A stretch of DNA of 64,000 bases from Rhodopseudomonas palustris JSC-3b (GTDB lineage: Bacteria > Pseudomonadota > Alphaproteobacteria > Rhizobiales > Xanthobacteraceae): positions 1,543,491-1,607,490 of the forward strand of contig KI632513.1 in assembly GCA_000504425.1 (NCBI GenBank), written 5' to 3'. The translations under genes were made by a program, and so were the position numbers. The notes beneath the pieces are model-generated. The model ran no database searches. It saw only the letters and a program-made list of their open reading frames with translations, and had not been told where the DNA came from. Positions 26,928-35,618 of this stretch are shown piece by piece (position 1 is the stretch's first letter; each line of letters starts with the position of its first letter).

Positions 26928-27374
26928 TTAGCGGTGATCGGCACGCGGCGCGGCGCGATAGACGCCATGGCGCGGGTGGTGCGGCCCGTAGCCGTAACGA
27001 TGGCCGTGCACATGGCGGTGATGATAGCGATGGTGATGGCGGTAGCCATAGCCCCAGCGCGACACCGTGGCCTCACGATAATACGGCGCCGGCGCGAACA
27101 TGCCCGGGCCGGAATAGACCGGGCCCTGATTGACATAGAAATATTGCGGCGACGGATCGGGCAGCCGTTCGTATTCGACATAACCGTAGTAACCGCCGCC
27201 ATAGCCGTAGCCATATCCATAGCCCGCGCCGCCGCACGGCATCGGTGCCGCGACATAGCCGCCGCACGGCGCGCAGCCGGACGCATACCAGCCGCCGCAG
27301 GCCTTGGCCGGCGCCGCGCTCACGGCAAGCAGCGCCGCTGCGGCCACCAATCCTGAAACAAGGGTCTGACGCAT
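26928..27374 (-). CDS. Exported Gly/Tyr/His-rich protein
   Basis: The 148-aa product has a signal peptide (LVSGLVAAAALLAVSAAPAKA), then a low-complexity mature chain: Gly-Tyr repeats (GYGYGYGYGGGYYGY) and a C-terminal His/Tyr/Arg tail (RHHHRYHHRHVHGHRYGYG). His-rich tails often bind metals. A strong SD (AGGAGAG) precedes the ATG. No enzyme family is recognised. The gene lies 30 bases after another exported protein gene on the same strand. Confidence 0.7.
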   Translation of the reverse strand: MRQTLVSGLVAAAALLAVSAAPAKACGGWYASGCAPCGGYVAAPMPCGGAGYGYGYGYGGGYYGYVEYERLPDPSPQYFYVNQGPVYSGPGMFAPAPYYREATVSRWGYGYRHHHRYHHRHVHGHRYGYGPHHPRHGVYRAAPRADHR

Positions 27375-27404
27375 CTACTCTCTCCTGTCGGTGGTGGGGC
27401 TGGG

Positions 27405-27854
27405 TCAGTAGCGAGGTGGCCGGAAGTCGCGGCGCGGCCCTGGCAGCTCCGGCGCCAGGATCACCGGCGGCGGCTGGACCATCGGCTGCGGCATCGGCGG
27501 TGCCGATTCCGCCGACCATGACTGGTGAAAACTCTCGGCCGGTTTTGGCAGTTTGCGGTTTTCCGGCGGCTCGATTTCAAGGCGGCCATAGCCGACCTGC
27601 TCGCCGGTGGCGCCCGGATAGTAATGGCCGACATTGAGCGGCGGCACGCGCCGGCCGCCATAGATGGTGGGCTGCACATTATTGCCGCGCGCCAGCCCCC
27701 AATCGCCTTCGATCACGGCGTAAGAAGCATCGCGGCCGTTGATGATGATCGGCACGCCGGGCCGGCCGGGAATCACGATCTGCGGACCGCTCTCCAGCGC
27801 GGCTGCGCCGAGCGCCGAGCCGATCCACACCGCCAATGACAGCGCTGCCCGCAT
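27405..27854 (-). CDS. Exported Pro-rich protein of unknown function
   Basis: The 149-aa product begins with a signal peptide (ALSLAVWIGSALGAAALES). The centre has VIPGRPGVPIIINGRDASYAVIEGDWGL and PTIYGGRRVPPLNVGHYYPGATGEQVGYGRLEIEP-type segments; the C-terminus is Pro/Met-rich. It is unrecognised but likely periplasmic. The ATG at 27854 begins the signal peptide. It is likely co-transcribed with the Gly/Tyr/His-rich gene downstream. Confidence 0.65.
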   Translation of the reverse strand: MRAALSLAVWIGSALGAAALESGPQIVIPGRPGVPIIINGRDASYAVIEGDWGLARGNNVQPTIYGGRRVPPLNVGHYYPGATGEQVGYGRLEIEPPENRKLPKPAESFHQSWSAESAPPMPQPMVQPPPVILAPELPGPRRDFRPPRY

Positions 27855-28126
27855 CACAGTCTCCTCATGCCCGCCCGACGGTAGCGGCAATCAGCTCAAG
27901 ATGGGTTAAGGGCTAAAGACGACCTGCCGGTAAGGCTAACGGGCCGTGGCTGCGCGCCGCAGCGGTCGCTTTCGCGAAACGTGGCCGGTCGGCGATAATG
28001 CTGCTGGCGCAGGGATGCGGTTGCCTACCGATGGCCGCCAATGGCCGCATCCCGCTTGTGCTTACGGGCCACGCCGGTTGTGCCAGGTCGCGCAGCTGCG
28101 CAACCGCTTAAATATTTCAGGTTTTA

Positions 28127-28201
28127 TGGTGCCGGCGGAGAGGATCGAACTCCCGACCTTCGGTTTACAAAACCGCTGCACTACCGCTGTGCTACGCCGG
28201 C
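28127..28201 (-). tRNA. tRNA-Thr (anticodon TGT)
   Basis: Read on the minus strand, the acceptor GCCGGCG pairs with CGCCGGC, followed by discriminator A and an encoded CCA. The D arm is present, the anticodon loop centre is TTTGTAA giving TGT, and the T arm contains GTTCGATCC. The length is 75 bases including CCA. Confidence 0.93.
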
Positions 28202-28630
28202 GCGCCCGCACAGCTAGCAGCGTACTGCGCTGCCGACAAGACGCTGTCCCGGATTTGTGCAAGCGCTGACCCGGATCAGATTCAGGATCATTTGTGCCGA
28301 GGCTGTTCGCGCGAGCTATGCGCCAATGGCTAAGCCATCAGCCTTGCCCGAGCCACCCTGGCAAACGCGCCACACTGGCTGAGAGTTTGCACGTGGCGAG
28401 GCCTGTGTCGCGTGGCCACCAGCTCGCCGACCTGCCGCGGCCAGCCTGTGGATAGGTTGTGGACGACAACAAATTATCGCTTCTTTACAGATACTTGGAA
28501 GGGACACCCGACCACAGAAGGCTGTTGATAACTGTCCGCAACCGGGACCTCAGCGCTCAGTGCAGCGCGAGACGGCGCCCTTGACGGCGACTCGCGCCGC
28601 TGATTCCATGGCGCACCTACGGAGGCTCCC
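28202..28630. other. Gene-poor region with DnaA-box-like sites
   Basis: No gene is seen. Near 28445-28540 there are near-consensus DnaA boxes (TGTGGATAG, TGTTGATAA and a weaker TGTGGACGA) around an AT-rich stretch (caaattatcgcttctttac). No dnaA, hemE or parAB gene is nearby. Confidence 0.35.
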
Positions 28631-28777
28631 ATGCAGCGGCACATTCTTCACGAGTTCATGACAGGTCAGGACTCGGCAGGCGCGCAGAGCTATCGGCGCT
28701 TCATGAAAATCCTGGTGACGCTGACCGTCGGCTACACGGCCGGGGTGTCCTGCATTCTCTATTTGATCGCGGACTGA
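28631..28777 (+). CDS. Small single-pass membrane protein, possibly aa3-oxidase subunit IV-like
   Basis: The 48-aa product (starting MQRHILHEFM) has a perfect SD (ggaggctccc) right before the ATG. It has a soluble N-terminus with YRRFMK, followed by one hydrophobic helix (ILVTLTVGYTAGVSCILYLI) and an Asp end. The FMK motif ahead of a single helix recalls alphaproteobacterial aa3-type cytochrome oxidase subunit IV, but the match is loose and no oxidase genes are nearby. Confidence 0.6.
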   Translation: MQRHILHEFMTGQDSAGAQSYRRFMKILVTLTVGYTAGVSCILYLIAD

Positions 28778-28796
28778 ATTTTGATCGCGGACTGAA
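28762..28796. repeat. 17-bp direct repeat over a stop codon
   Basis: tttgatcgcggactgaa occurs at 28762-28778 and again at 28780-28796. The first copy holds the last codons and TGA of the small membrane gene. It looks like a recent small duplication. Confidence 0.8.
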
Positions 28797-28942
28797 CGCG
28801 CGCGTCCCGCACGGCCGCAACATGCGCCCTGCCCGCCGCTCTCTATTCGCGCGCCAGCGCGCACAGCCATACGGCATTTGCGCGCGACCATACGCTGCCC
28901 CATGACGGGCTCGCACGCCGGCGCCTGGTGGCGATCCTGCCG

Positions 28943-29050
28943 CTACACCAGCGACCACAGCGCCAGCACATTGACCATACAGGCTGCAAACAGTCCAAGC
29001 GCCAGACCTGCGGCCAGTCCGTTGGGATAGTTTGGTGAGATCGTATTCAT
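28943..29050 (-). CDS. Very small membrane protein (35 aa)
   Basis: An ATG frame encodes MNTISPNYPNG followed by one hydrophobic helix (LAAGLALGLFAACMVNVLAL) and ends WSLV. The composition fits a bona fide transmembrane microprotein. The SD is weak, so the call is tentative. Confidence 0.4.
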   Translation of the reverse strand: MNTISPNYPNGLAAGLALGLFAACMVNVLALWSLV

Positions 29051-29177
29051 AGCCCGCAGATGATCAGGCGATTCGGTGTCAAGAGTCCCGCAGCTTATTT
29101 TTTCGCAGATTCAGAACTCGTTTACGTTTGATTCTCGCTGCCACCGGCCAGGACCTGCGGATTGATGCGGCGCGACG

Positions 29178-29882
29178 TCAGTACCTCGTGACCGGCGGGC
29201 CGCCCCAGCCGAACCGATAGTTGATCCCGGCTTTGACGGTGTGCTCGTCGTTGCGGATGTTGGTGCCGACCAGTTCGGCCGGGCCGCTGCTCACCGTGGT
29301 GTTGCCGAAATTGTAGTACTGATACTCGACCTTGGCCGACCAGTTCGGCGCGAACAGATATTCCAGGCCGCCGCCGATGGTGTAGCCATCGCGCTTATTG
29401 CCACTGGTGGTGATCGGCTGCGCCACGCCGGCAACGCTCGCGCTCAGGCTGCTGTCGCGGAACGCGTAGCCGCCCTTGCCGTAGAGCAGCGCCGGACCCC
29501 AGCTATAGCCAAGCCGGCCGGTCACCGAACCAAGACCGCTGGTGTCCTCGGTCAGCAGCGCGCCGCCGGGATACAGCAGACTGGCGCCGCTGTTGCTCGG
29601 CAACCAGCTATACTGCGCCTCGACGCCGATCACCCAGTTGCGCGCAAAATTGAAATCAGCACCGCCCTGCACGCCGGCCAGGAACCGGCCGTCGCTACCG
29701 GCGATGTTGTCGCTGCCGGCAAAGGCGCCGCCGAGCTGGCCGCCGACATAAAAGCCGGTCCAGTTGTAAACCGCCTCCGGCGCCGAGGCCGGGGTGGCGG
29801 CGGTGGGGCGCGGCAGATCGGCCGCCAACGCCGGAGCCGCCAGCAACAGCGCAGCGGCTGCACCGAGCAGAAGCTTCGTCAT
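29178..29882 (-). CDS. Outer-membrane beta-barrel protein (Omp25/31-like)
   Basis: The 234-aa protein has a signal peptide (LLLGAAAALLLAAPALAADL), then the family opening NWTGFYVGGQLGGAFAGSD, repeated amphipathic strands (GRLGYSW, LLYGKGGYAF, YTIGGGLEYLFAPNWSAKVEYQYYNFG) and a C-terminal VKAGINYRFGWG strand. It is typical of small alphaproteobacterial surface proteins. The ATG at 29882 begins the signal peptide. Confidence 0.85.
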   Translation of the reverse strand: MTKLLLGAAAALLLAAPALAADLPRPTAATPASAPEAVYNWTGFYVGGQLGGAFAGSDNIAGSDGRFLAGVQGGADFNFARNWVIGVEAQYSWLPSNSGASLLYPGGALLTEDTSGLGSVTGRLGYSWGPALLYGKGGYAFRDSSLSASVAGVAQPITTSGNKRDGYTIGGGLEYLFAPNWSAKVEYQYYNFGNTTVSSGPAELVGTNIRNDEHTVKAGINYRFGWGGPPVTRY

Positions 29883-30059
29883 TGGGTTCCCCTTTACGCT
29901 TGACCACGCCACGCTGCCGCCGCCTCACGGAACGGCGGCTATGGACGAGTCACACAACAACCTGTCTTTGATTTGGTTGCTTCACGGCCAGGAAGGTTCA
30001 CCGCCGTGACGATTTTGCGCCTTGGAGGATTTTGCGCCGCGCGCCGGTCCGGACGGCGC

Positions 30060-30494
30060 TCAGCGCGTCAATTTCTCGAGATCGGTAAACGGGGCGTAGC
30101 TGACGCCGCTGCACAGTTCCTCGGTGTCATCGACCGCGCGGTCGAGCCGGCCCTCGACAAACACCACCGCCTGCTCCTGCAAGCCGCGCAGCCGGCCATC
30201 GGACTGGCGCGCATTGTAACGCACGCAGGCGACATAACGCGGCCGGCCGCCGACCTTGCGCAACACCGGCTCGGCCAGCGCCGCTTCGCGCACCCCGACC
30301 GGATTGGTGAGATAGGTTTTGTAGAACGCCAGCAGCTCGGCCCGGAAATTTTGCGGAAACGGCTGATTGGAGCGATCCTCGGTCGGCACCGCCAGGCCGC
30401 TGCCGGCGCCGCAGCCGGCAAGCGCCAAGCCCATCAGCAGCGCCGTGGCTGCCATCAGATGACGAAGAAAAGCCGCGTTCACCGCCAAACTCAC
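30060..30494 (-). CDS. Probable lipoprotein of unknown function
   Basis: The 144-aa product has a signal sequence ending in a lipobox (LALAGCG), so the Cys is probably lipidated. The mature part contains [19 protein letters not shown] and [16 protein letters not shown] segments. The family is not recognised. Starts at GTG 30494, GTG 30482 or ATG 30455 are all possible. Confidence 0.6.
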   Translation of the reverse strand: MSLAVNAAFLRHLMAATALLMGLALAGCGAGSGLAVPTEDRSNQPFPQNFRAELLAFYKTYLTNPVGVREAALAEPVLRKVGGRPRYVACVRYNARQSDGRLRGLQEQAVVFVEGRLDRAVDDTEELCSGVSYAPFTDLEKLTR

Positions 30495-30685
30495 CGATCG
30501 GTTACCCCAAAACCGTCATAAACCGTGATCCCGGCAAAGGGAATTGTGAACGACACCAGCGACCAGCAGCCGCAGCGGCAAGGACTACCCCCCATGACGG
30601 ACTACCGTCTCGACAATCGCCCGACAGGTCGTATAGAGCACGGCGGCGCCCTACTCCTCGCTGCCGCTCGCAGAGGCTGCTCCCG

Positions 30686-31465
30686 ATGACTCATCCCTCG
30701 CGCTATTCCCGGATCGCCTTTGTCGCGAGTCCGGGCGCAGAGGCGCAAACGGCGCTGGCGCAATTGATCGACGCCTATGGCAATGTCGAACCGGCCGACG
30801 CCGACGTGATCGTGGCGCTGGGCGGCGACGGTTTGATGCTGCAGACGCTGCACGATCATATGCGCACCGGCAAGCCGATCTACGGCATGCATCGCGGCAC
30901 GGTCGGCTTCCTGATGAATGAATATAGCGCGGTCGATCTGCGCGGCCGGCTGGCCGCGGCGCGCGACACCGTGATCCATCCGCTGTTGATGCGCGCCACC
31001 GACGTCAATGGCGACGTCCATATTCATCACGCCATCAACGAAGTGGCGCTGTTCCGCCAGACCCATCAGGCCGCACGGCTGCGCATTCTGATCGACGAGC
31101 GCGAGCGCATGTCCGAGCTGGTCGCCGACGGCGTGATGGTGGCGACCCCGGCCGGCTCCACCGCCTATAATCTGTCGGCGCAAGGGCCGATCCTGCCGAT
31201 CAACGCGCAATTGCTGGCCTTGACGCCGATCTGCCCGTTCCGGCCGCGGCGCTGGCGCGGCGCGCTGCTGCCGAACAGCGCCTTTGTGGTGATCGAAGTC
31301 TTGGAGGGCGACAAGCGCCCGGTCGCAGCGGTCGCCGATCATGACGAAGCGCGTAACGTGCGCCGCGTCGAAGTGATTTCCGACAAGAAGATCTCGATGC
31401 GGATGCTGTTCGACCCGGGCCACAGCCTGGAAGAACGGATCTTGCGCGAGCAGTTCGGGCCGTAG
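30686..31465 (+). CDS. nadK: NAD kinase
   Basis: The 259-aa cytoplasmic enzyme phosphorylates NAD to NADP with ATP. The catalytic GGDG motif is at residues 46-49 in [13 protein letters not shown]. The NE/D motif region is HHAINEVAL, and the substrate loop is [18 protein letters not shown]. The length fits bacterial NAD kinases of alphaproteobacteria, which are short forms. Confidence 0.92.
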   Translation: MTHPSRYSRIAFVASPGAEAQTALAQLIDAYGNVEPADADVIVALGGDGLMLQTLHDHMRTGKPIYGMHRGTVGFLMNEYSAVDLRGRLAAARDTVIHPLLMRATDVNGDVHIHHAINEVALFRQTHQAARLRILIDERERMSELVADGVMVATPAGSTAYNLSAQGPILPINAQLLALTPICPFRPRRWRGALLPNSAFVVIEVLEGDKRPVAAVADHDEARNVRRVEVISDKKISMRMLFDPGHSLEERILREQFGP

Positions 31466-31484
31466 CCCCCGCTCGCCCCCTTGC

Positions 31485-31499
31485 TTAACAACTGGTTAG
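31485..31499. promoter_or_regulatory. CtrA-like box
   Basis: TTAA-CAACTGG-TTAG, one mismatch from the alphaproteobacterial CtrA consensus TTAA-N7-TTAA, 116 bases upstream of the response regulator start. Two further TTAAC half-sites lie at 31546 and 31566. Confidence 0.4.
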
Positions 31500-31614
31500 C
31501 GGCGCACACGAGCCGCGGCCGATCGCGCCGCCGCGCAACGCTTCGTTAACGACGCTTGCCTATCGTTAACGGCGAGTATACCGGCCCTGCCCGGGCGCGC
31601 GCCAAGGCCGAACC

Positions 31615-32163
31615 ATGTTCCGCATCGACTTCAACAAACTTCGTTTCCTGGTCTGCGACGACAATCCGCATATGCGCCGCATCCTGCGCACGCTGCTGCA
31701 TTCATTTGGCGCGCGTGAAGTCTATGAGGCCGAGGACGGCGCCACCGCGCTGGAAATGTACAGCCTGTACGCACCCGACATCGTGATCACCGACTGGGCG
31801 ATGCCGATCTTCGACGGGCTGGAATTGTCGCAGATGATCCGGCAGCCGGACACCAAGGGCAATCCGTTTGCGCCGATCATCATGCTGACCGCGCATTCGG
31901 AAAAGCGCCGCGTGACGCTGGCGCGCGACGCCGGCGTGACGGAGTTTTTGGCCAAGCCGATTTCCGCCAAGGGCCTCTATCAGCGCGTGCTCAATTGCGT
32001 GGCCAATCCCCGCCCCTTCATCAAGACCCGTAATTACTTTGGGCCCGATCGCCGTCGCAATCCCAACGCCAACACCTATATCGGTCCTGAGCGCCGCTCC
32101 GGCGGCGAAGCCGAAACCATTCACCAACCCTCGCTGCTCGATAAAGCCCGAGTCACGGGATAA
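31615..32163 (+). CDS. Single-domain response regulator with a basic C-terminal tail
   Basis: The 182-aa protein has a receiver domain (about 10-130) with acidic pocket DD in LVCDDNPHMRR, phospho-acceptor Asp at residue 60 (VITDWAMP), Thr in LTAHSEKRR and Lys in LAKPIS. The tail (FGPDRRRNPNANTYIGPERRSG) is unstructured and basic. There is no output domain, so it likely acts by protein interaction, like CheY or DivK. It is followed eight bases later by an Hpt protein gene. Confidence 0.85.
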   Translation: MFRIDFNKLRFLVCDDNPHMRRILRTLLHSFGAREVYEAEDGATALEMYSLYAPDIVITDWAMPIFDGLELSQMIRQPDTKGNPFAPIIMLTAHSEKRRVTLARDAGVTEFLAKPISAKGLYQRVLNCVANPRPFIKTRNYFGPDRRRNPNANTYIGPERRSGGEAETIHQPSLLDKARVTG

Positions 32164-32171
32164 CGAACGAC

Positions 32172-32747
32172 ATGGCCAAAGCCAAAAAACCCGAGTTGCA
32201 GGTGCAGACCTTCGCCACCCATCAGGTGATCACGCAGCCCAATCCGCTGCGCGGCGCGCTTCGCATTGGCGGCGACGAGCACGACGATCCGATCGCGCGT
32301 GCCGAACAGGCGCTGGCTGAACTGTCGAGCGAGTTTCGCGACTGGATGGCGATCGAATGCCAGCGGCTCGCCGACGCTTACGTCAATGTGCAGCAGCACG
32401 GCTTTACCAAGACCACGCGCGAAGAACTGTTTCGCGCATCCCATGACATCAAGGGCGAAGCGGCGACCTTCGGTTATCCGACCGCCGCTGCCGCCGCCGA
32501 CAGCCTGTGCCGCATCATCGAACACGCGCCTGATCTCACCAAGGTGCCGACCGAACTGATCGACAATCACGTCAAGGCGATTCAGGCGATCGTGCGCGAG
32601 CACGCCCGTATCGACAAATTCGGTGTGCAGCAGGAACTGAGCCGCAGGCTGCGCGCGGTCGCCGACGAGTATCTCGCCGCCGTCAATCACGATCGTCCAG
32701 AGCATCTGGAAGCGATTTTGGCACCGAGCATCGTGCCGGCGGACTAG
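32172..32747 (+). CDS. Hpt domain phosphotransfer protein
   Basis: The 191-aa protein has an Hpt-like helical core with the phospho-His motif FRASHDIKGEAATFGYP; the His is residue 91. It would relay phosphate to or from a response regulator, most simply the one encoded just upstream. It has flexible N- and C-terminal flanks. Confidence 0.8.
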   Translation: MAKAKKPELQVQTFATHQVITQPNPLRGALRIGGDEHDDPIARAEQALAELSSEFRDWMAIECQRLADAYVNVQQHGFTKTTREELFRASHDIKGEAATFGYPTAAAAADSLCRIIEHAPDLTKVPTELIDNHVKAIQAIVREHARIDKFGVQQELSRRLRAVADEYLAAVNHDRPEHLEAILAPSIVPAD

Positions 32748-32850
32748 AGCTTTTTCGGTTCTGATGAATCAGAACCGAAGCTCTAACTTGATGTTCTGAC
32801 GCGTTTTCTTGACGCGAACCGGAATCCACTTCGCTCGAAAACGCTATAAT
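32744..32850 (+). repeat. Dispersed intergenic element, copy 1
   Basis: Starts with a hairpin (TTCGGTTCTGAT-GA-ATCAGAACCGAA, flanked by AGAGCTT/AAGCTCT), followed by gacgcgttttcttgacgcga and an end aaaacgctataa. A near-identical inverted copy lies at 38791-38899. The hairpin follows the Hpt gene stop directly and may act as its terminator. Confidence 0.75.
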
Positions 32851-32875
32851 CACCGAATAGCGGCTGGTTCAATCA

Positions 32876-32960
32876 TCATGGCCGGGCTCGTCCCGGCCAT
32901 CGACGTCTTTGGTCTTCCATATTTCAGAGCGTGAACCCGCGACCAGCGCGGGCATGACCA
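32876..32960. repeat. Dispersed repeat of the catggccgggctcgtcccgg family
   Basis: Contains catggccgggctcgtcccgg and a closing cgcgggcatgac, like the unit at 8985-9070. Confidence 0.6.
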
Positions 32961-32976
32961 GCCACGAGTCGTTGAA

Positions 32977-34149
32977 TTAAGCGACCATCCAATGGCGCTC
33001 TTGCGCCAGCGTGTTCTCCGCCAGCAACTCACCACAGAACCGGCTGGCCTCTTCGCGCGCCGACTCGGTGGCGAAGCGGCGCAGCAGGATCAGCAGCGGA
33101 TCAGCAACCGCGGCGTCGGTTTCGCAGCGGGTCAGCACCCGCTCCACCATGCGCCGCTGCAGGCCGGCAGCGCCGCTTTCGCTATCAACAAAGCCGATTT
33201 CCTGAATCGCTTCGAGCGCGGCACGGAACGCGGCGTGCGTGGCTTCCGGCAGACCGGCGCGCTTGAGCAGCGCTTTCAGGCTGGCACTGGCGCCATCATG
33301 GACTAGCGCCATCACCCGCGCACAAGGCAGATCGGCGAGCTCGGCGAGCGCATGGCTGAACAGATCGAGATTGCCGGACAACAGCGCGCGCAAAATGAGG
33401 CCAGCCGTGAGATGCCCGGTGGCGCGCAGATGCCGCATCAAGGCCTGCATATCGTCTTCATGCGAGCGCGATGCCACCAGCATGATCGAACGATCGCGCG
33501 TTTCATCCATCAGGCGTTCGGCACGCTCCGCGCTGAGCCAGCGCCGCGCCACCACGAACTGCGTCAACGTGTCGGACAGCTTGGTCACCAGCGCCATGCG
33601 CGTCGCCGATGGCAGATCATTCAGCACCAGCATCGCCTCGCGGATCGCGGCGAGATGGCCGTGGCGTTCGACAATGCGATCCCAGGAAAATGGCGCCAGT
33701 TCCGCGTGCGGATTTTCGATCAGTTCGAGTGCCGCCGCGGCGCTGCCGACCTCGGCGATCGCGGCGCCGACCGGCGCCGGCAACCCCGCGCGGCGCGCCA
33801 CCGCGCATTGCACCTCGGAGCCGCCGGTGGCGACGATATCGACTAGATCGGCGTCGATCAGCAGCGGCGAGAATTCCAGAATCGGCAGTGCCACCGACGG
33901 CTGGTCCACCGACAGCGCGCGCACCACCGCAGCCGGCGCATCGGCGCTCTGCGCAAATACTTCGGCCATCGCCTGCCGCACCAGCGGCGAGCGATCGTCG
34001 AGCAGCATCAACAGCGCGCCTTCGGCGGCAGCACGGTCCTCGTCAGACAGATCGGAGATCAACCAAGCCCGCGCCAAGGCGCGCGTGGCTTCTGCGCGTT
34101 CGCCCGCCGAGGCCGTACGGATCCAACTGATGAACTGCCGAACGATCAT
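32977..34149 (-). CDS. DUF2336 domain protein
   Basis: The product is about 390 aa, all-helical and HEAT-like, with the DUF2336 pattern: MIVRQFISWIRTASAGERAEATRALARAWL opening, LLDDRSPLVRQAMAEVFA and LPILEFSPLLIDADLVDIV segments. The function is unknown; the family is common in alphaproteobacteria. The ATG at 34149 begins the conserved part. A degenerate CtrA-like site (TTAA-N7-TTCA) lies 74 bases upstream, at 34223-34237. Confidence 0.82.
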   Translation of the reverse strand: MIVRQFISWIRTASAGERAEATRALARAWLISDLSDEDRAAAEGALLMLLDDRSPLVRQAMAEVFAQSADAPAAVVRALSVDQPSVALPILEFSPLLIDADLVDIVATGGSEVQCAVARRAGLPAPVGAAIAEVGSAAAALELIENPHAELAPFSWDRIVERHGHLAAIREAMLVLNDLPSATRMALVTKLSDTLTQFVVARRWLSAERAERLMDETRDRSIMLVASRSHEDDMQALMRHLRATGHLTAGLILRALLSGNLDLFSHALAELADLPCARVMALVHDGASASLKALLKRAGLPEATHAAFRAALEAIQEIGFVDSESGAAGLQRRMVERVLTRCETDAAVADPLLILLRRFATESAREEASRFCGELLAENTLAQERHWMVA

Positions 34150-34352
34150 GGGTGAACTGACGCAACGGGCTGTAGCAACACGACGCTGCCACCTCTCATT
34201 CACACACCATAAACCATGACGCTTAACAAAGGGTTCACCATAAACGTTTGGCTTTGTTGCCGTTTCGTTAACGAGACCACGTGTTGAAGATTCGCGCCGA
34301 ATGCAAGAGCCCGCGCGTGATGATCAGCGCGCGAAGGTCCATCAGATGACGA

Positions 34353-35399
34353 CTAACCGCTGAAAGTGCCGGAGCGATCGCTGAACAGATCAAGCGGCTG
34401 CGGCGCGCGCAGCGTCGGCTGCTGTGTCAGCCCGTCGGCGCTGGTGGCGCTGCTGGTGGTGAGCGAAGCGCGATTGCCCCACAATTCCTGCACCGCATTT
34501 GATACCGGCTGGTCGCGCTCCCCGCCCTGATACAGCGAGCGGAAGATCGGCTCCGGCGAGGTGCTACGCGCCGCAACCGGCGTTGCCGTGCTGGTCGCAG
34601 GCACCGCCGCGGCATTGGTGCCGGAGCGTAGATCGGGAAGTCTCGACAGGAACGCGGCGTTGTCGGCCACCGTGACTTCTGAGGCGACCGGCGCAAAACT
34701 GCTCGCCATCGCCGGCAGCGTTCCGCTGGCAGCGATCGCGTTTTGCGTGGACGACGCGTTGACCGCGCGATCATAGCGCGAGGTCAGCTCGGCATAGACT
34801 TGCGACACGCTGCGGGCATTGCCGCTGCGGTCGTAAAAGATCGACTGATTGGCGGCGGCGGCATTGGGAAACAGCGCCGCGCCGGGCATGCCCGGATTGC
34901 TCTCGGCGCTGTTGATCAGCTTGGCGGCGCCGCCGACACCCATGAAATGCGCCATGTAGAGTTCGGCGTCGCTCGGGCGACGGCCGATCTCGCCGGTCAG
35001 CTTAAAACTGTTGGACTGAGTCAGCACCCCGGCCATCGCCGAGGATGCCACCGGATCGTCGCGCAGCTTGAGGATTTCGGCGCGCGCCGCAGGATCAGTC
35101 ACCGTGTAGCCGCCGGATGGCGTGCGGCTGATCGCGTCGGCATATTGGCCGTAGCCGAATTGCGCGCCCGCTTCTTTCACGGTGCCGAGCCAGGTCTGTT
35201 CGATGAACTGAAACAGACCTTTGGCGCTGGAGGTGGTCGCGGTCGCGGTCGGATTGAAATCCGATTCCATTTTCGCGGTGGCGAGCAGATAGGAAAAGCT
35301 GGTGCCGGTCTGGCCAGCCGCGTTCTTGATCGCACCGGCGACCTGCGCGCGCGCCGGTGTCAGCGCGGTAGTTGAGAGATTTGCTGCTTCGACCGACAT
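34353..35399 (-). CDS. Lytic transglycosylase (SLT-type) domain protein
   Basis: The 348-aa protein has no clear signal peptide. Its N-terminal half has the transglycosylase fold: FSYLLATAKMESDFNPTA (catalytic Glu in ESDF) and SSAKGLFQFIEQTWLGTVKEAG. The second half is Ser/Ala/Pro-rich and disordered. Flagellar-type transglycosylases export without a signal peptide, so a flagellar or cell-cycle role is plausible. Two perfect CtrA-type boxes lie in its promoter region. Confidence 0.83.
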   Translation of the reverse strand: MSVEAANLSTTALTPARAQVAGAIKNAAGQTGTSFSYLLATAKMESDFNPTATATTSSAKGLFQFIEQTWLGTVKEAGAQFGYGQYADAISRTPSGGYTVTDPAARAEILKLRDDPVASSAMAGVLTQSNSFKLTGEIGRRPSDAELYMAHFMGVGGAAKLINSAESNPGMPGAALFPNAAAANQSIFYDRSGNARSVSQVYAELTSRYDRAVNASSTQNAIAASGTLPAMASSFAPVASEVTVADNAAFLSRLPDLRSGTNAAAVPATSTATPVAARSTSPEPIFRSLYQGGERDQPVSNAVQELWGNRASLTTSSATSADGLTQQPTLRAPQPLDLFSDRSGTFSG

Positions 35400-35484
35400 C
35401 TGTGTCCCCGCTCCCGCGCGAGACGGCCGCTCGGACGCTGGCGGCGCAATGGCGCCTATGACTCGGCAATGTGGTTAGTTATGG

Positions 35485-35499
35485 TTAATGCGTCGTTAA
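35485..35499. promoter_or_regulatory. CtrA-like box, perfect match
   Basis: TTAA-TGCGTCG-TTAA, 86 bases upstream of the transglycosylase start in the divergent intergenic space. Confidence 0.6.
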
Positions 35500-35541
35500 T
35501 GCCGGCATTGTCGGGCCAAAATCAGCAACTTGGCGATCGCC

Positions 35542-35556
35542 TTAACCGCGTATTAA
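35542..35556. promoter_or_regulatory. CtrA-like box, perfect match
   Basis: TTAA-CCGCGTA-TTAA, 63 bases upstream of the plus-strand gene at 35619 and 43 bases from the neighbouring box. Confidence 0.6.
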
Positions 35557-35618
35557 CACGCGCAGGCGCCAGATATGGTTGCGAATAACGTTTCAGACAA
35601 CCTTCGAGCGAGGTCGCC

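Noticed and set aside
28370-28400. ctggctgagag string suggesting a TPP riboswitch
   Set aside because: Only a short match to the THI-box; no paired stems and no thiamine gene downstream.
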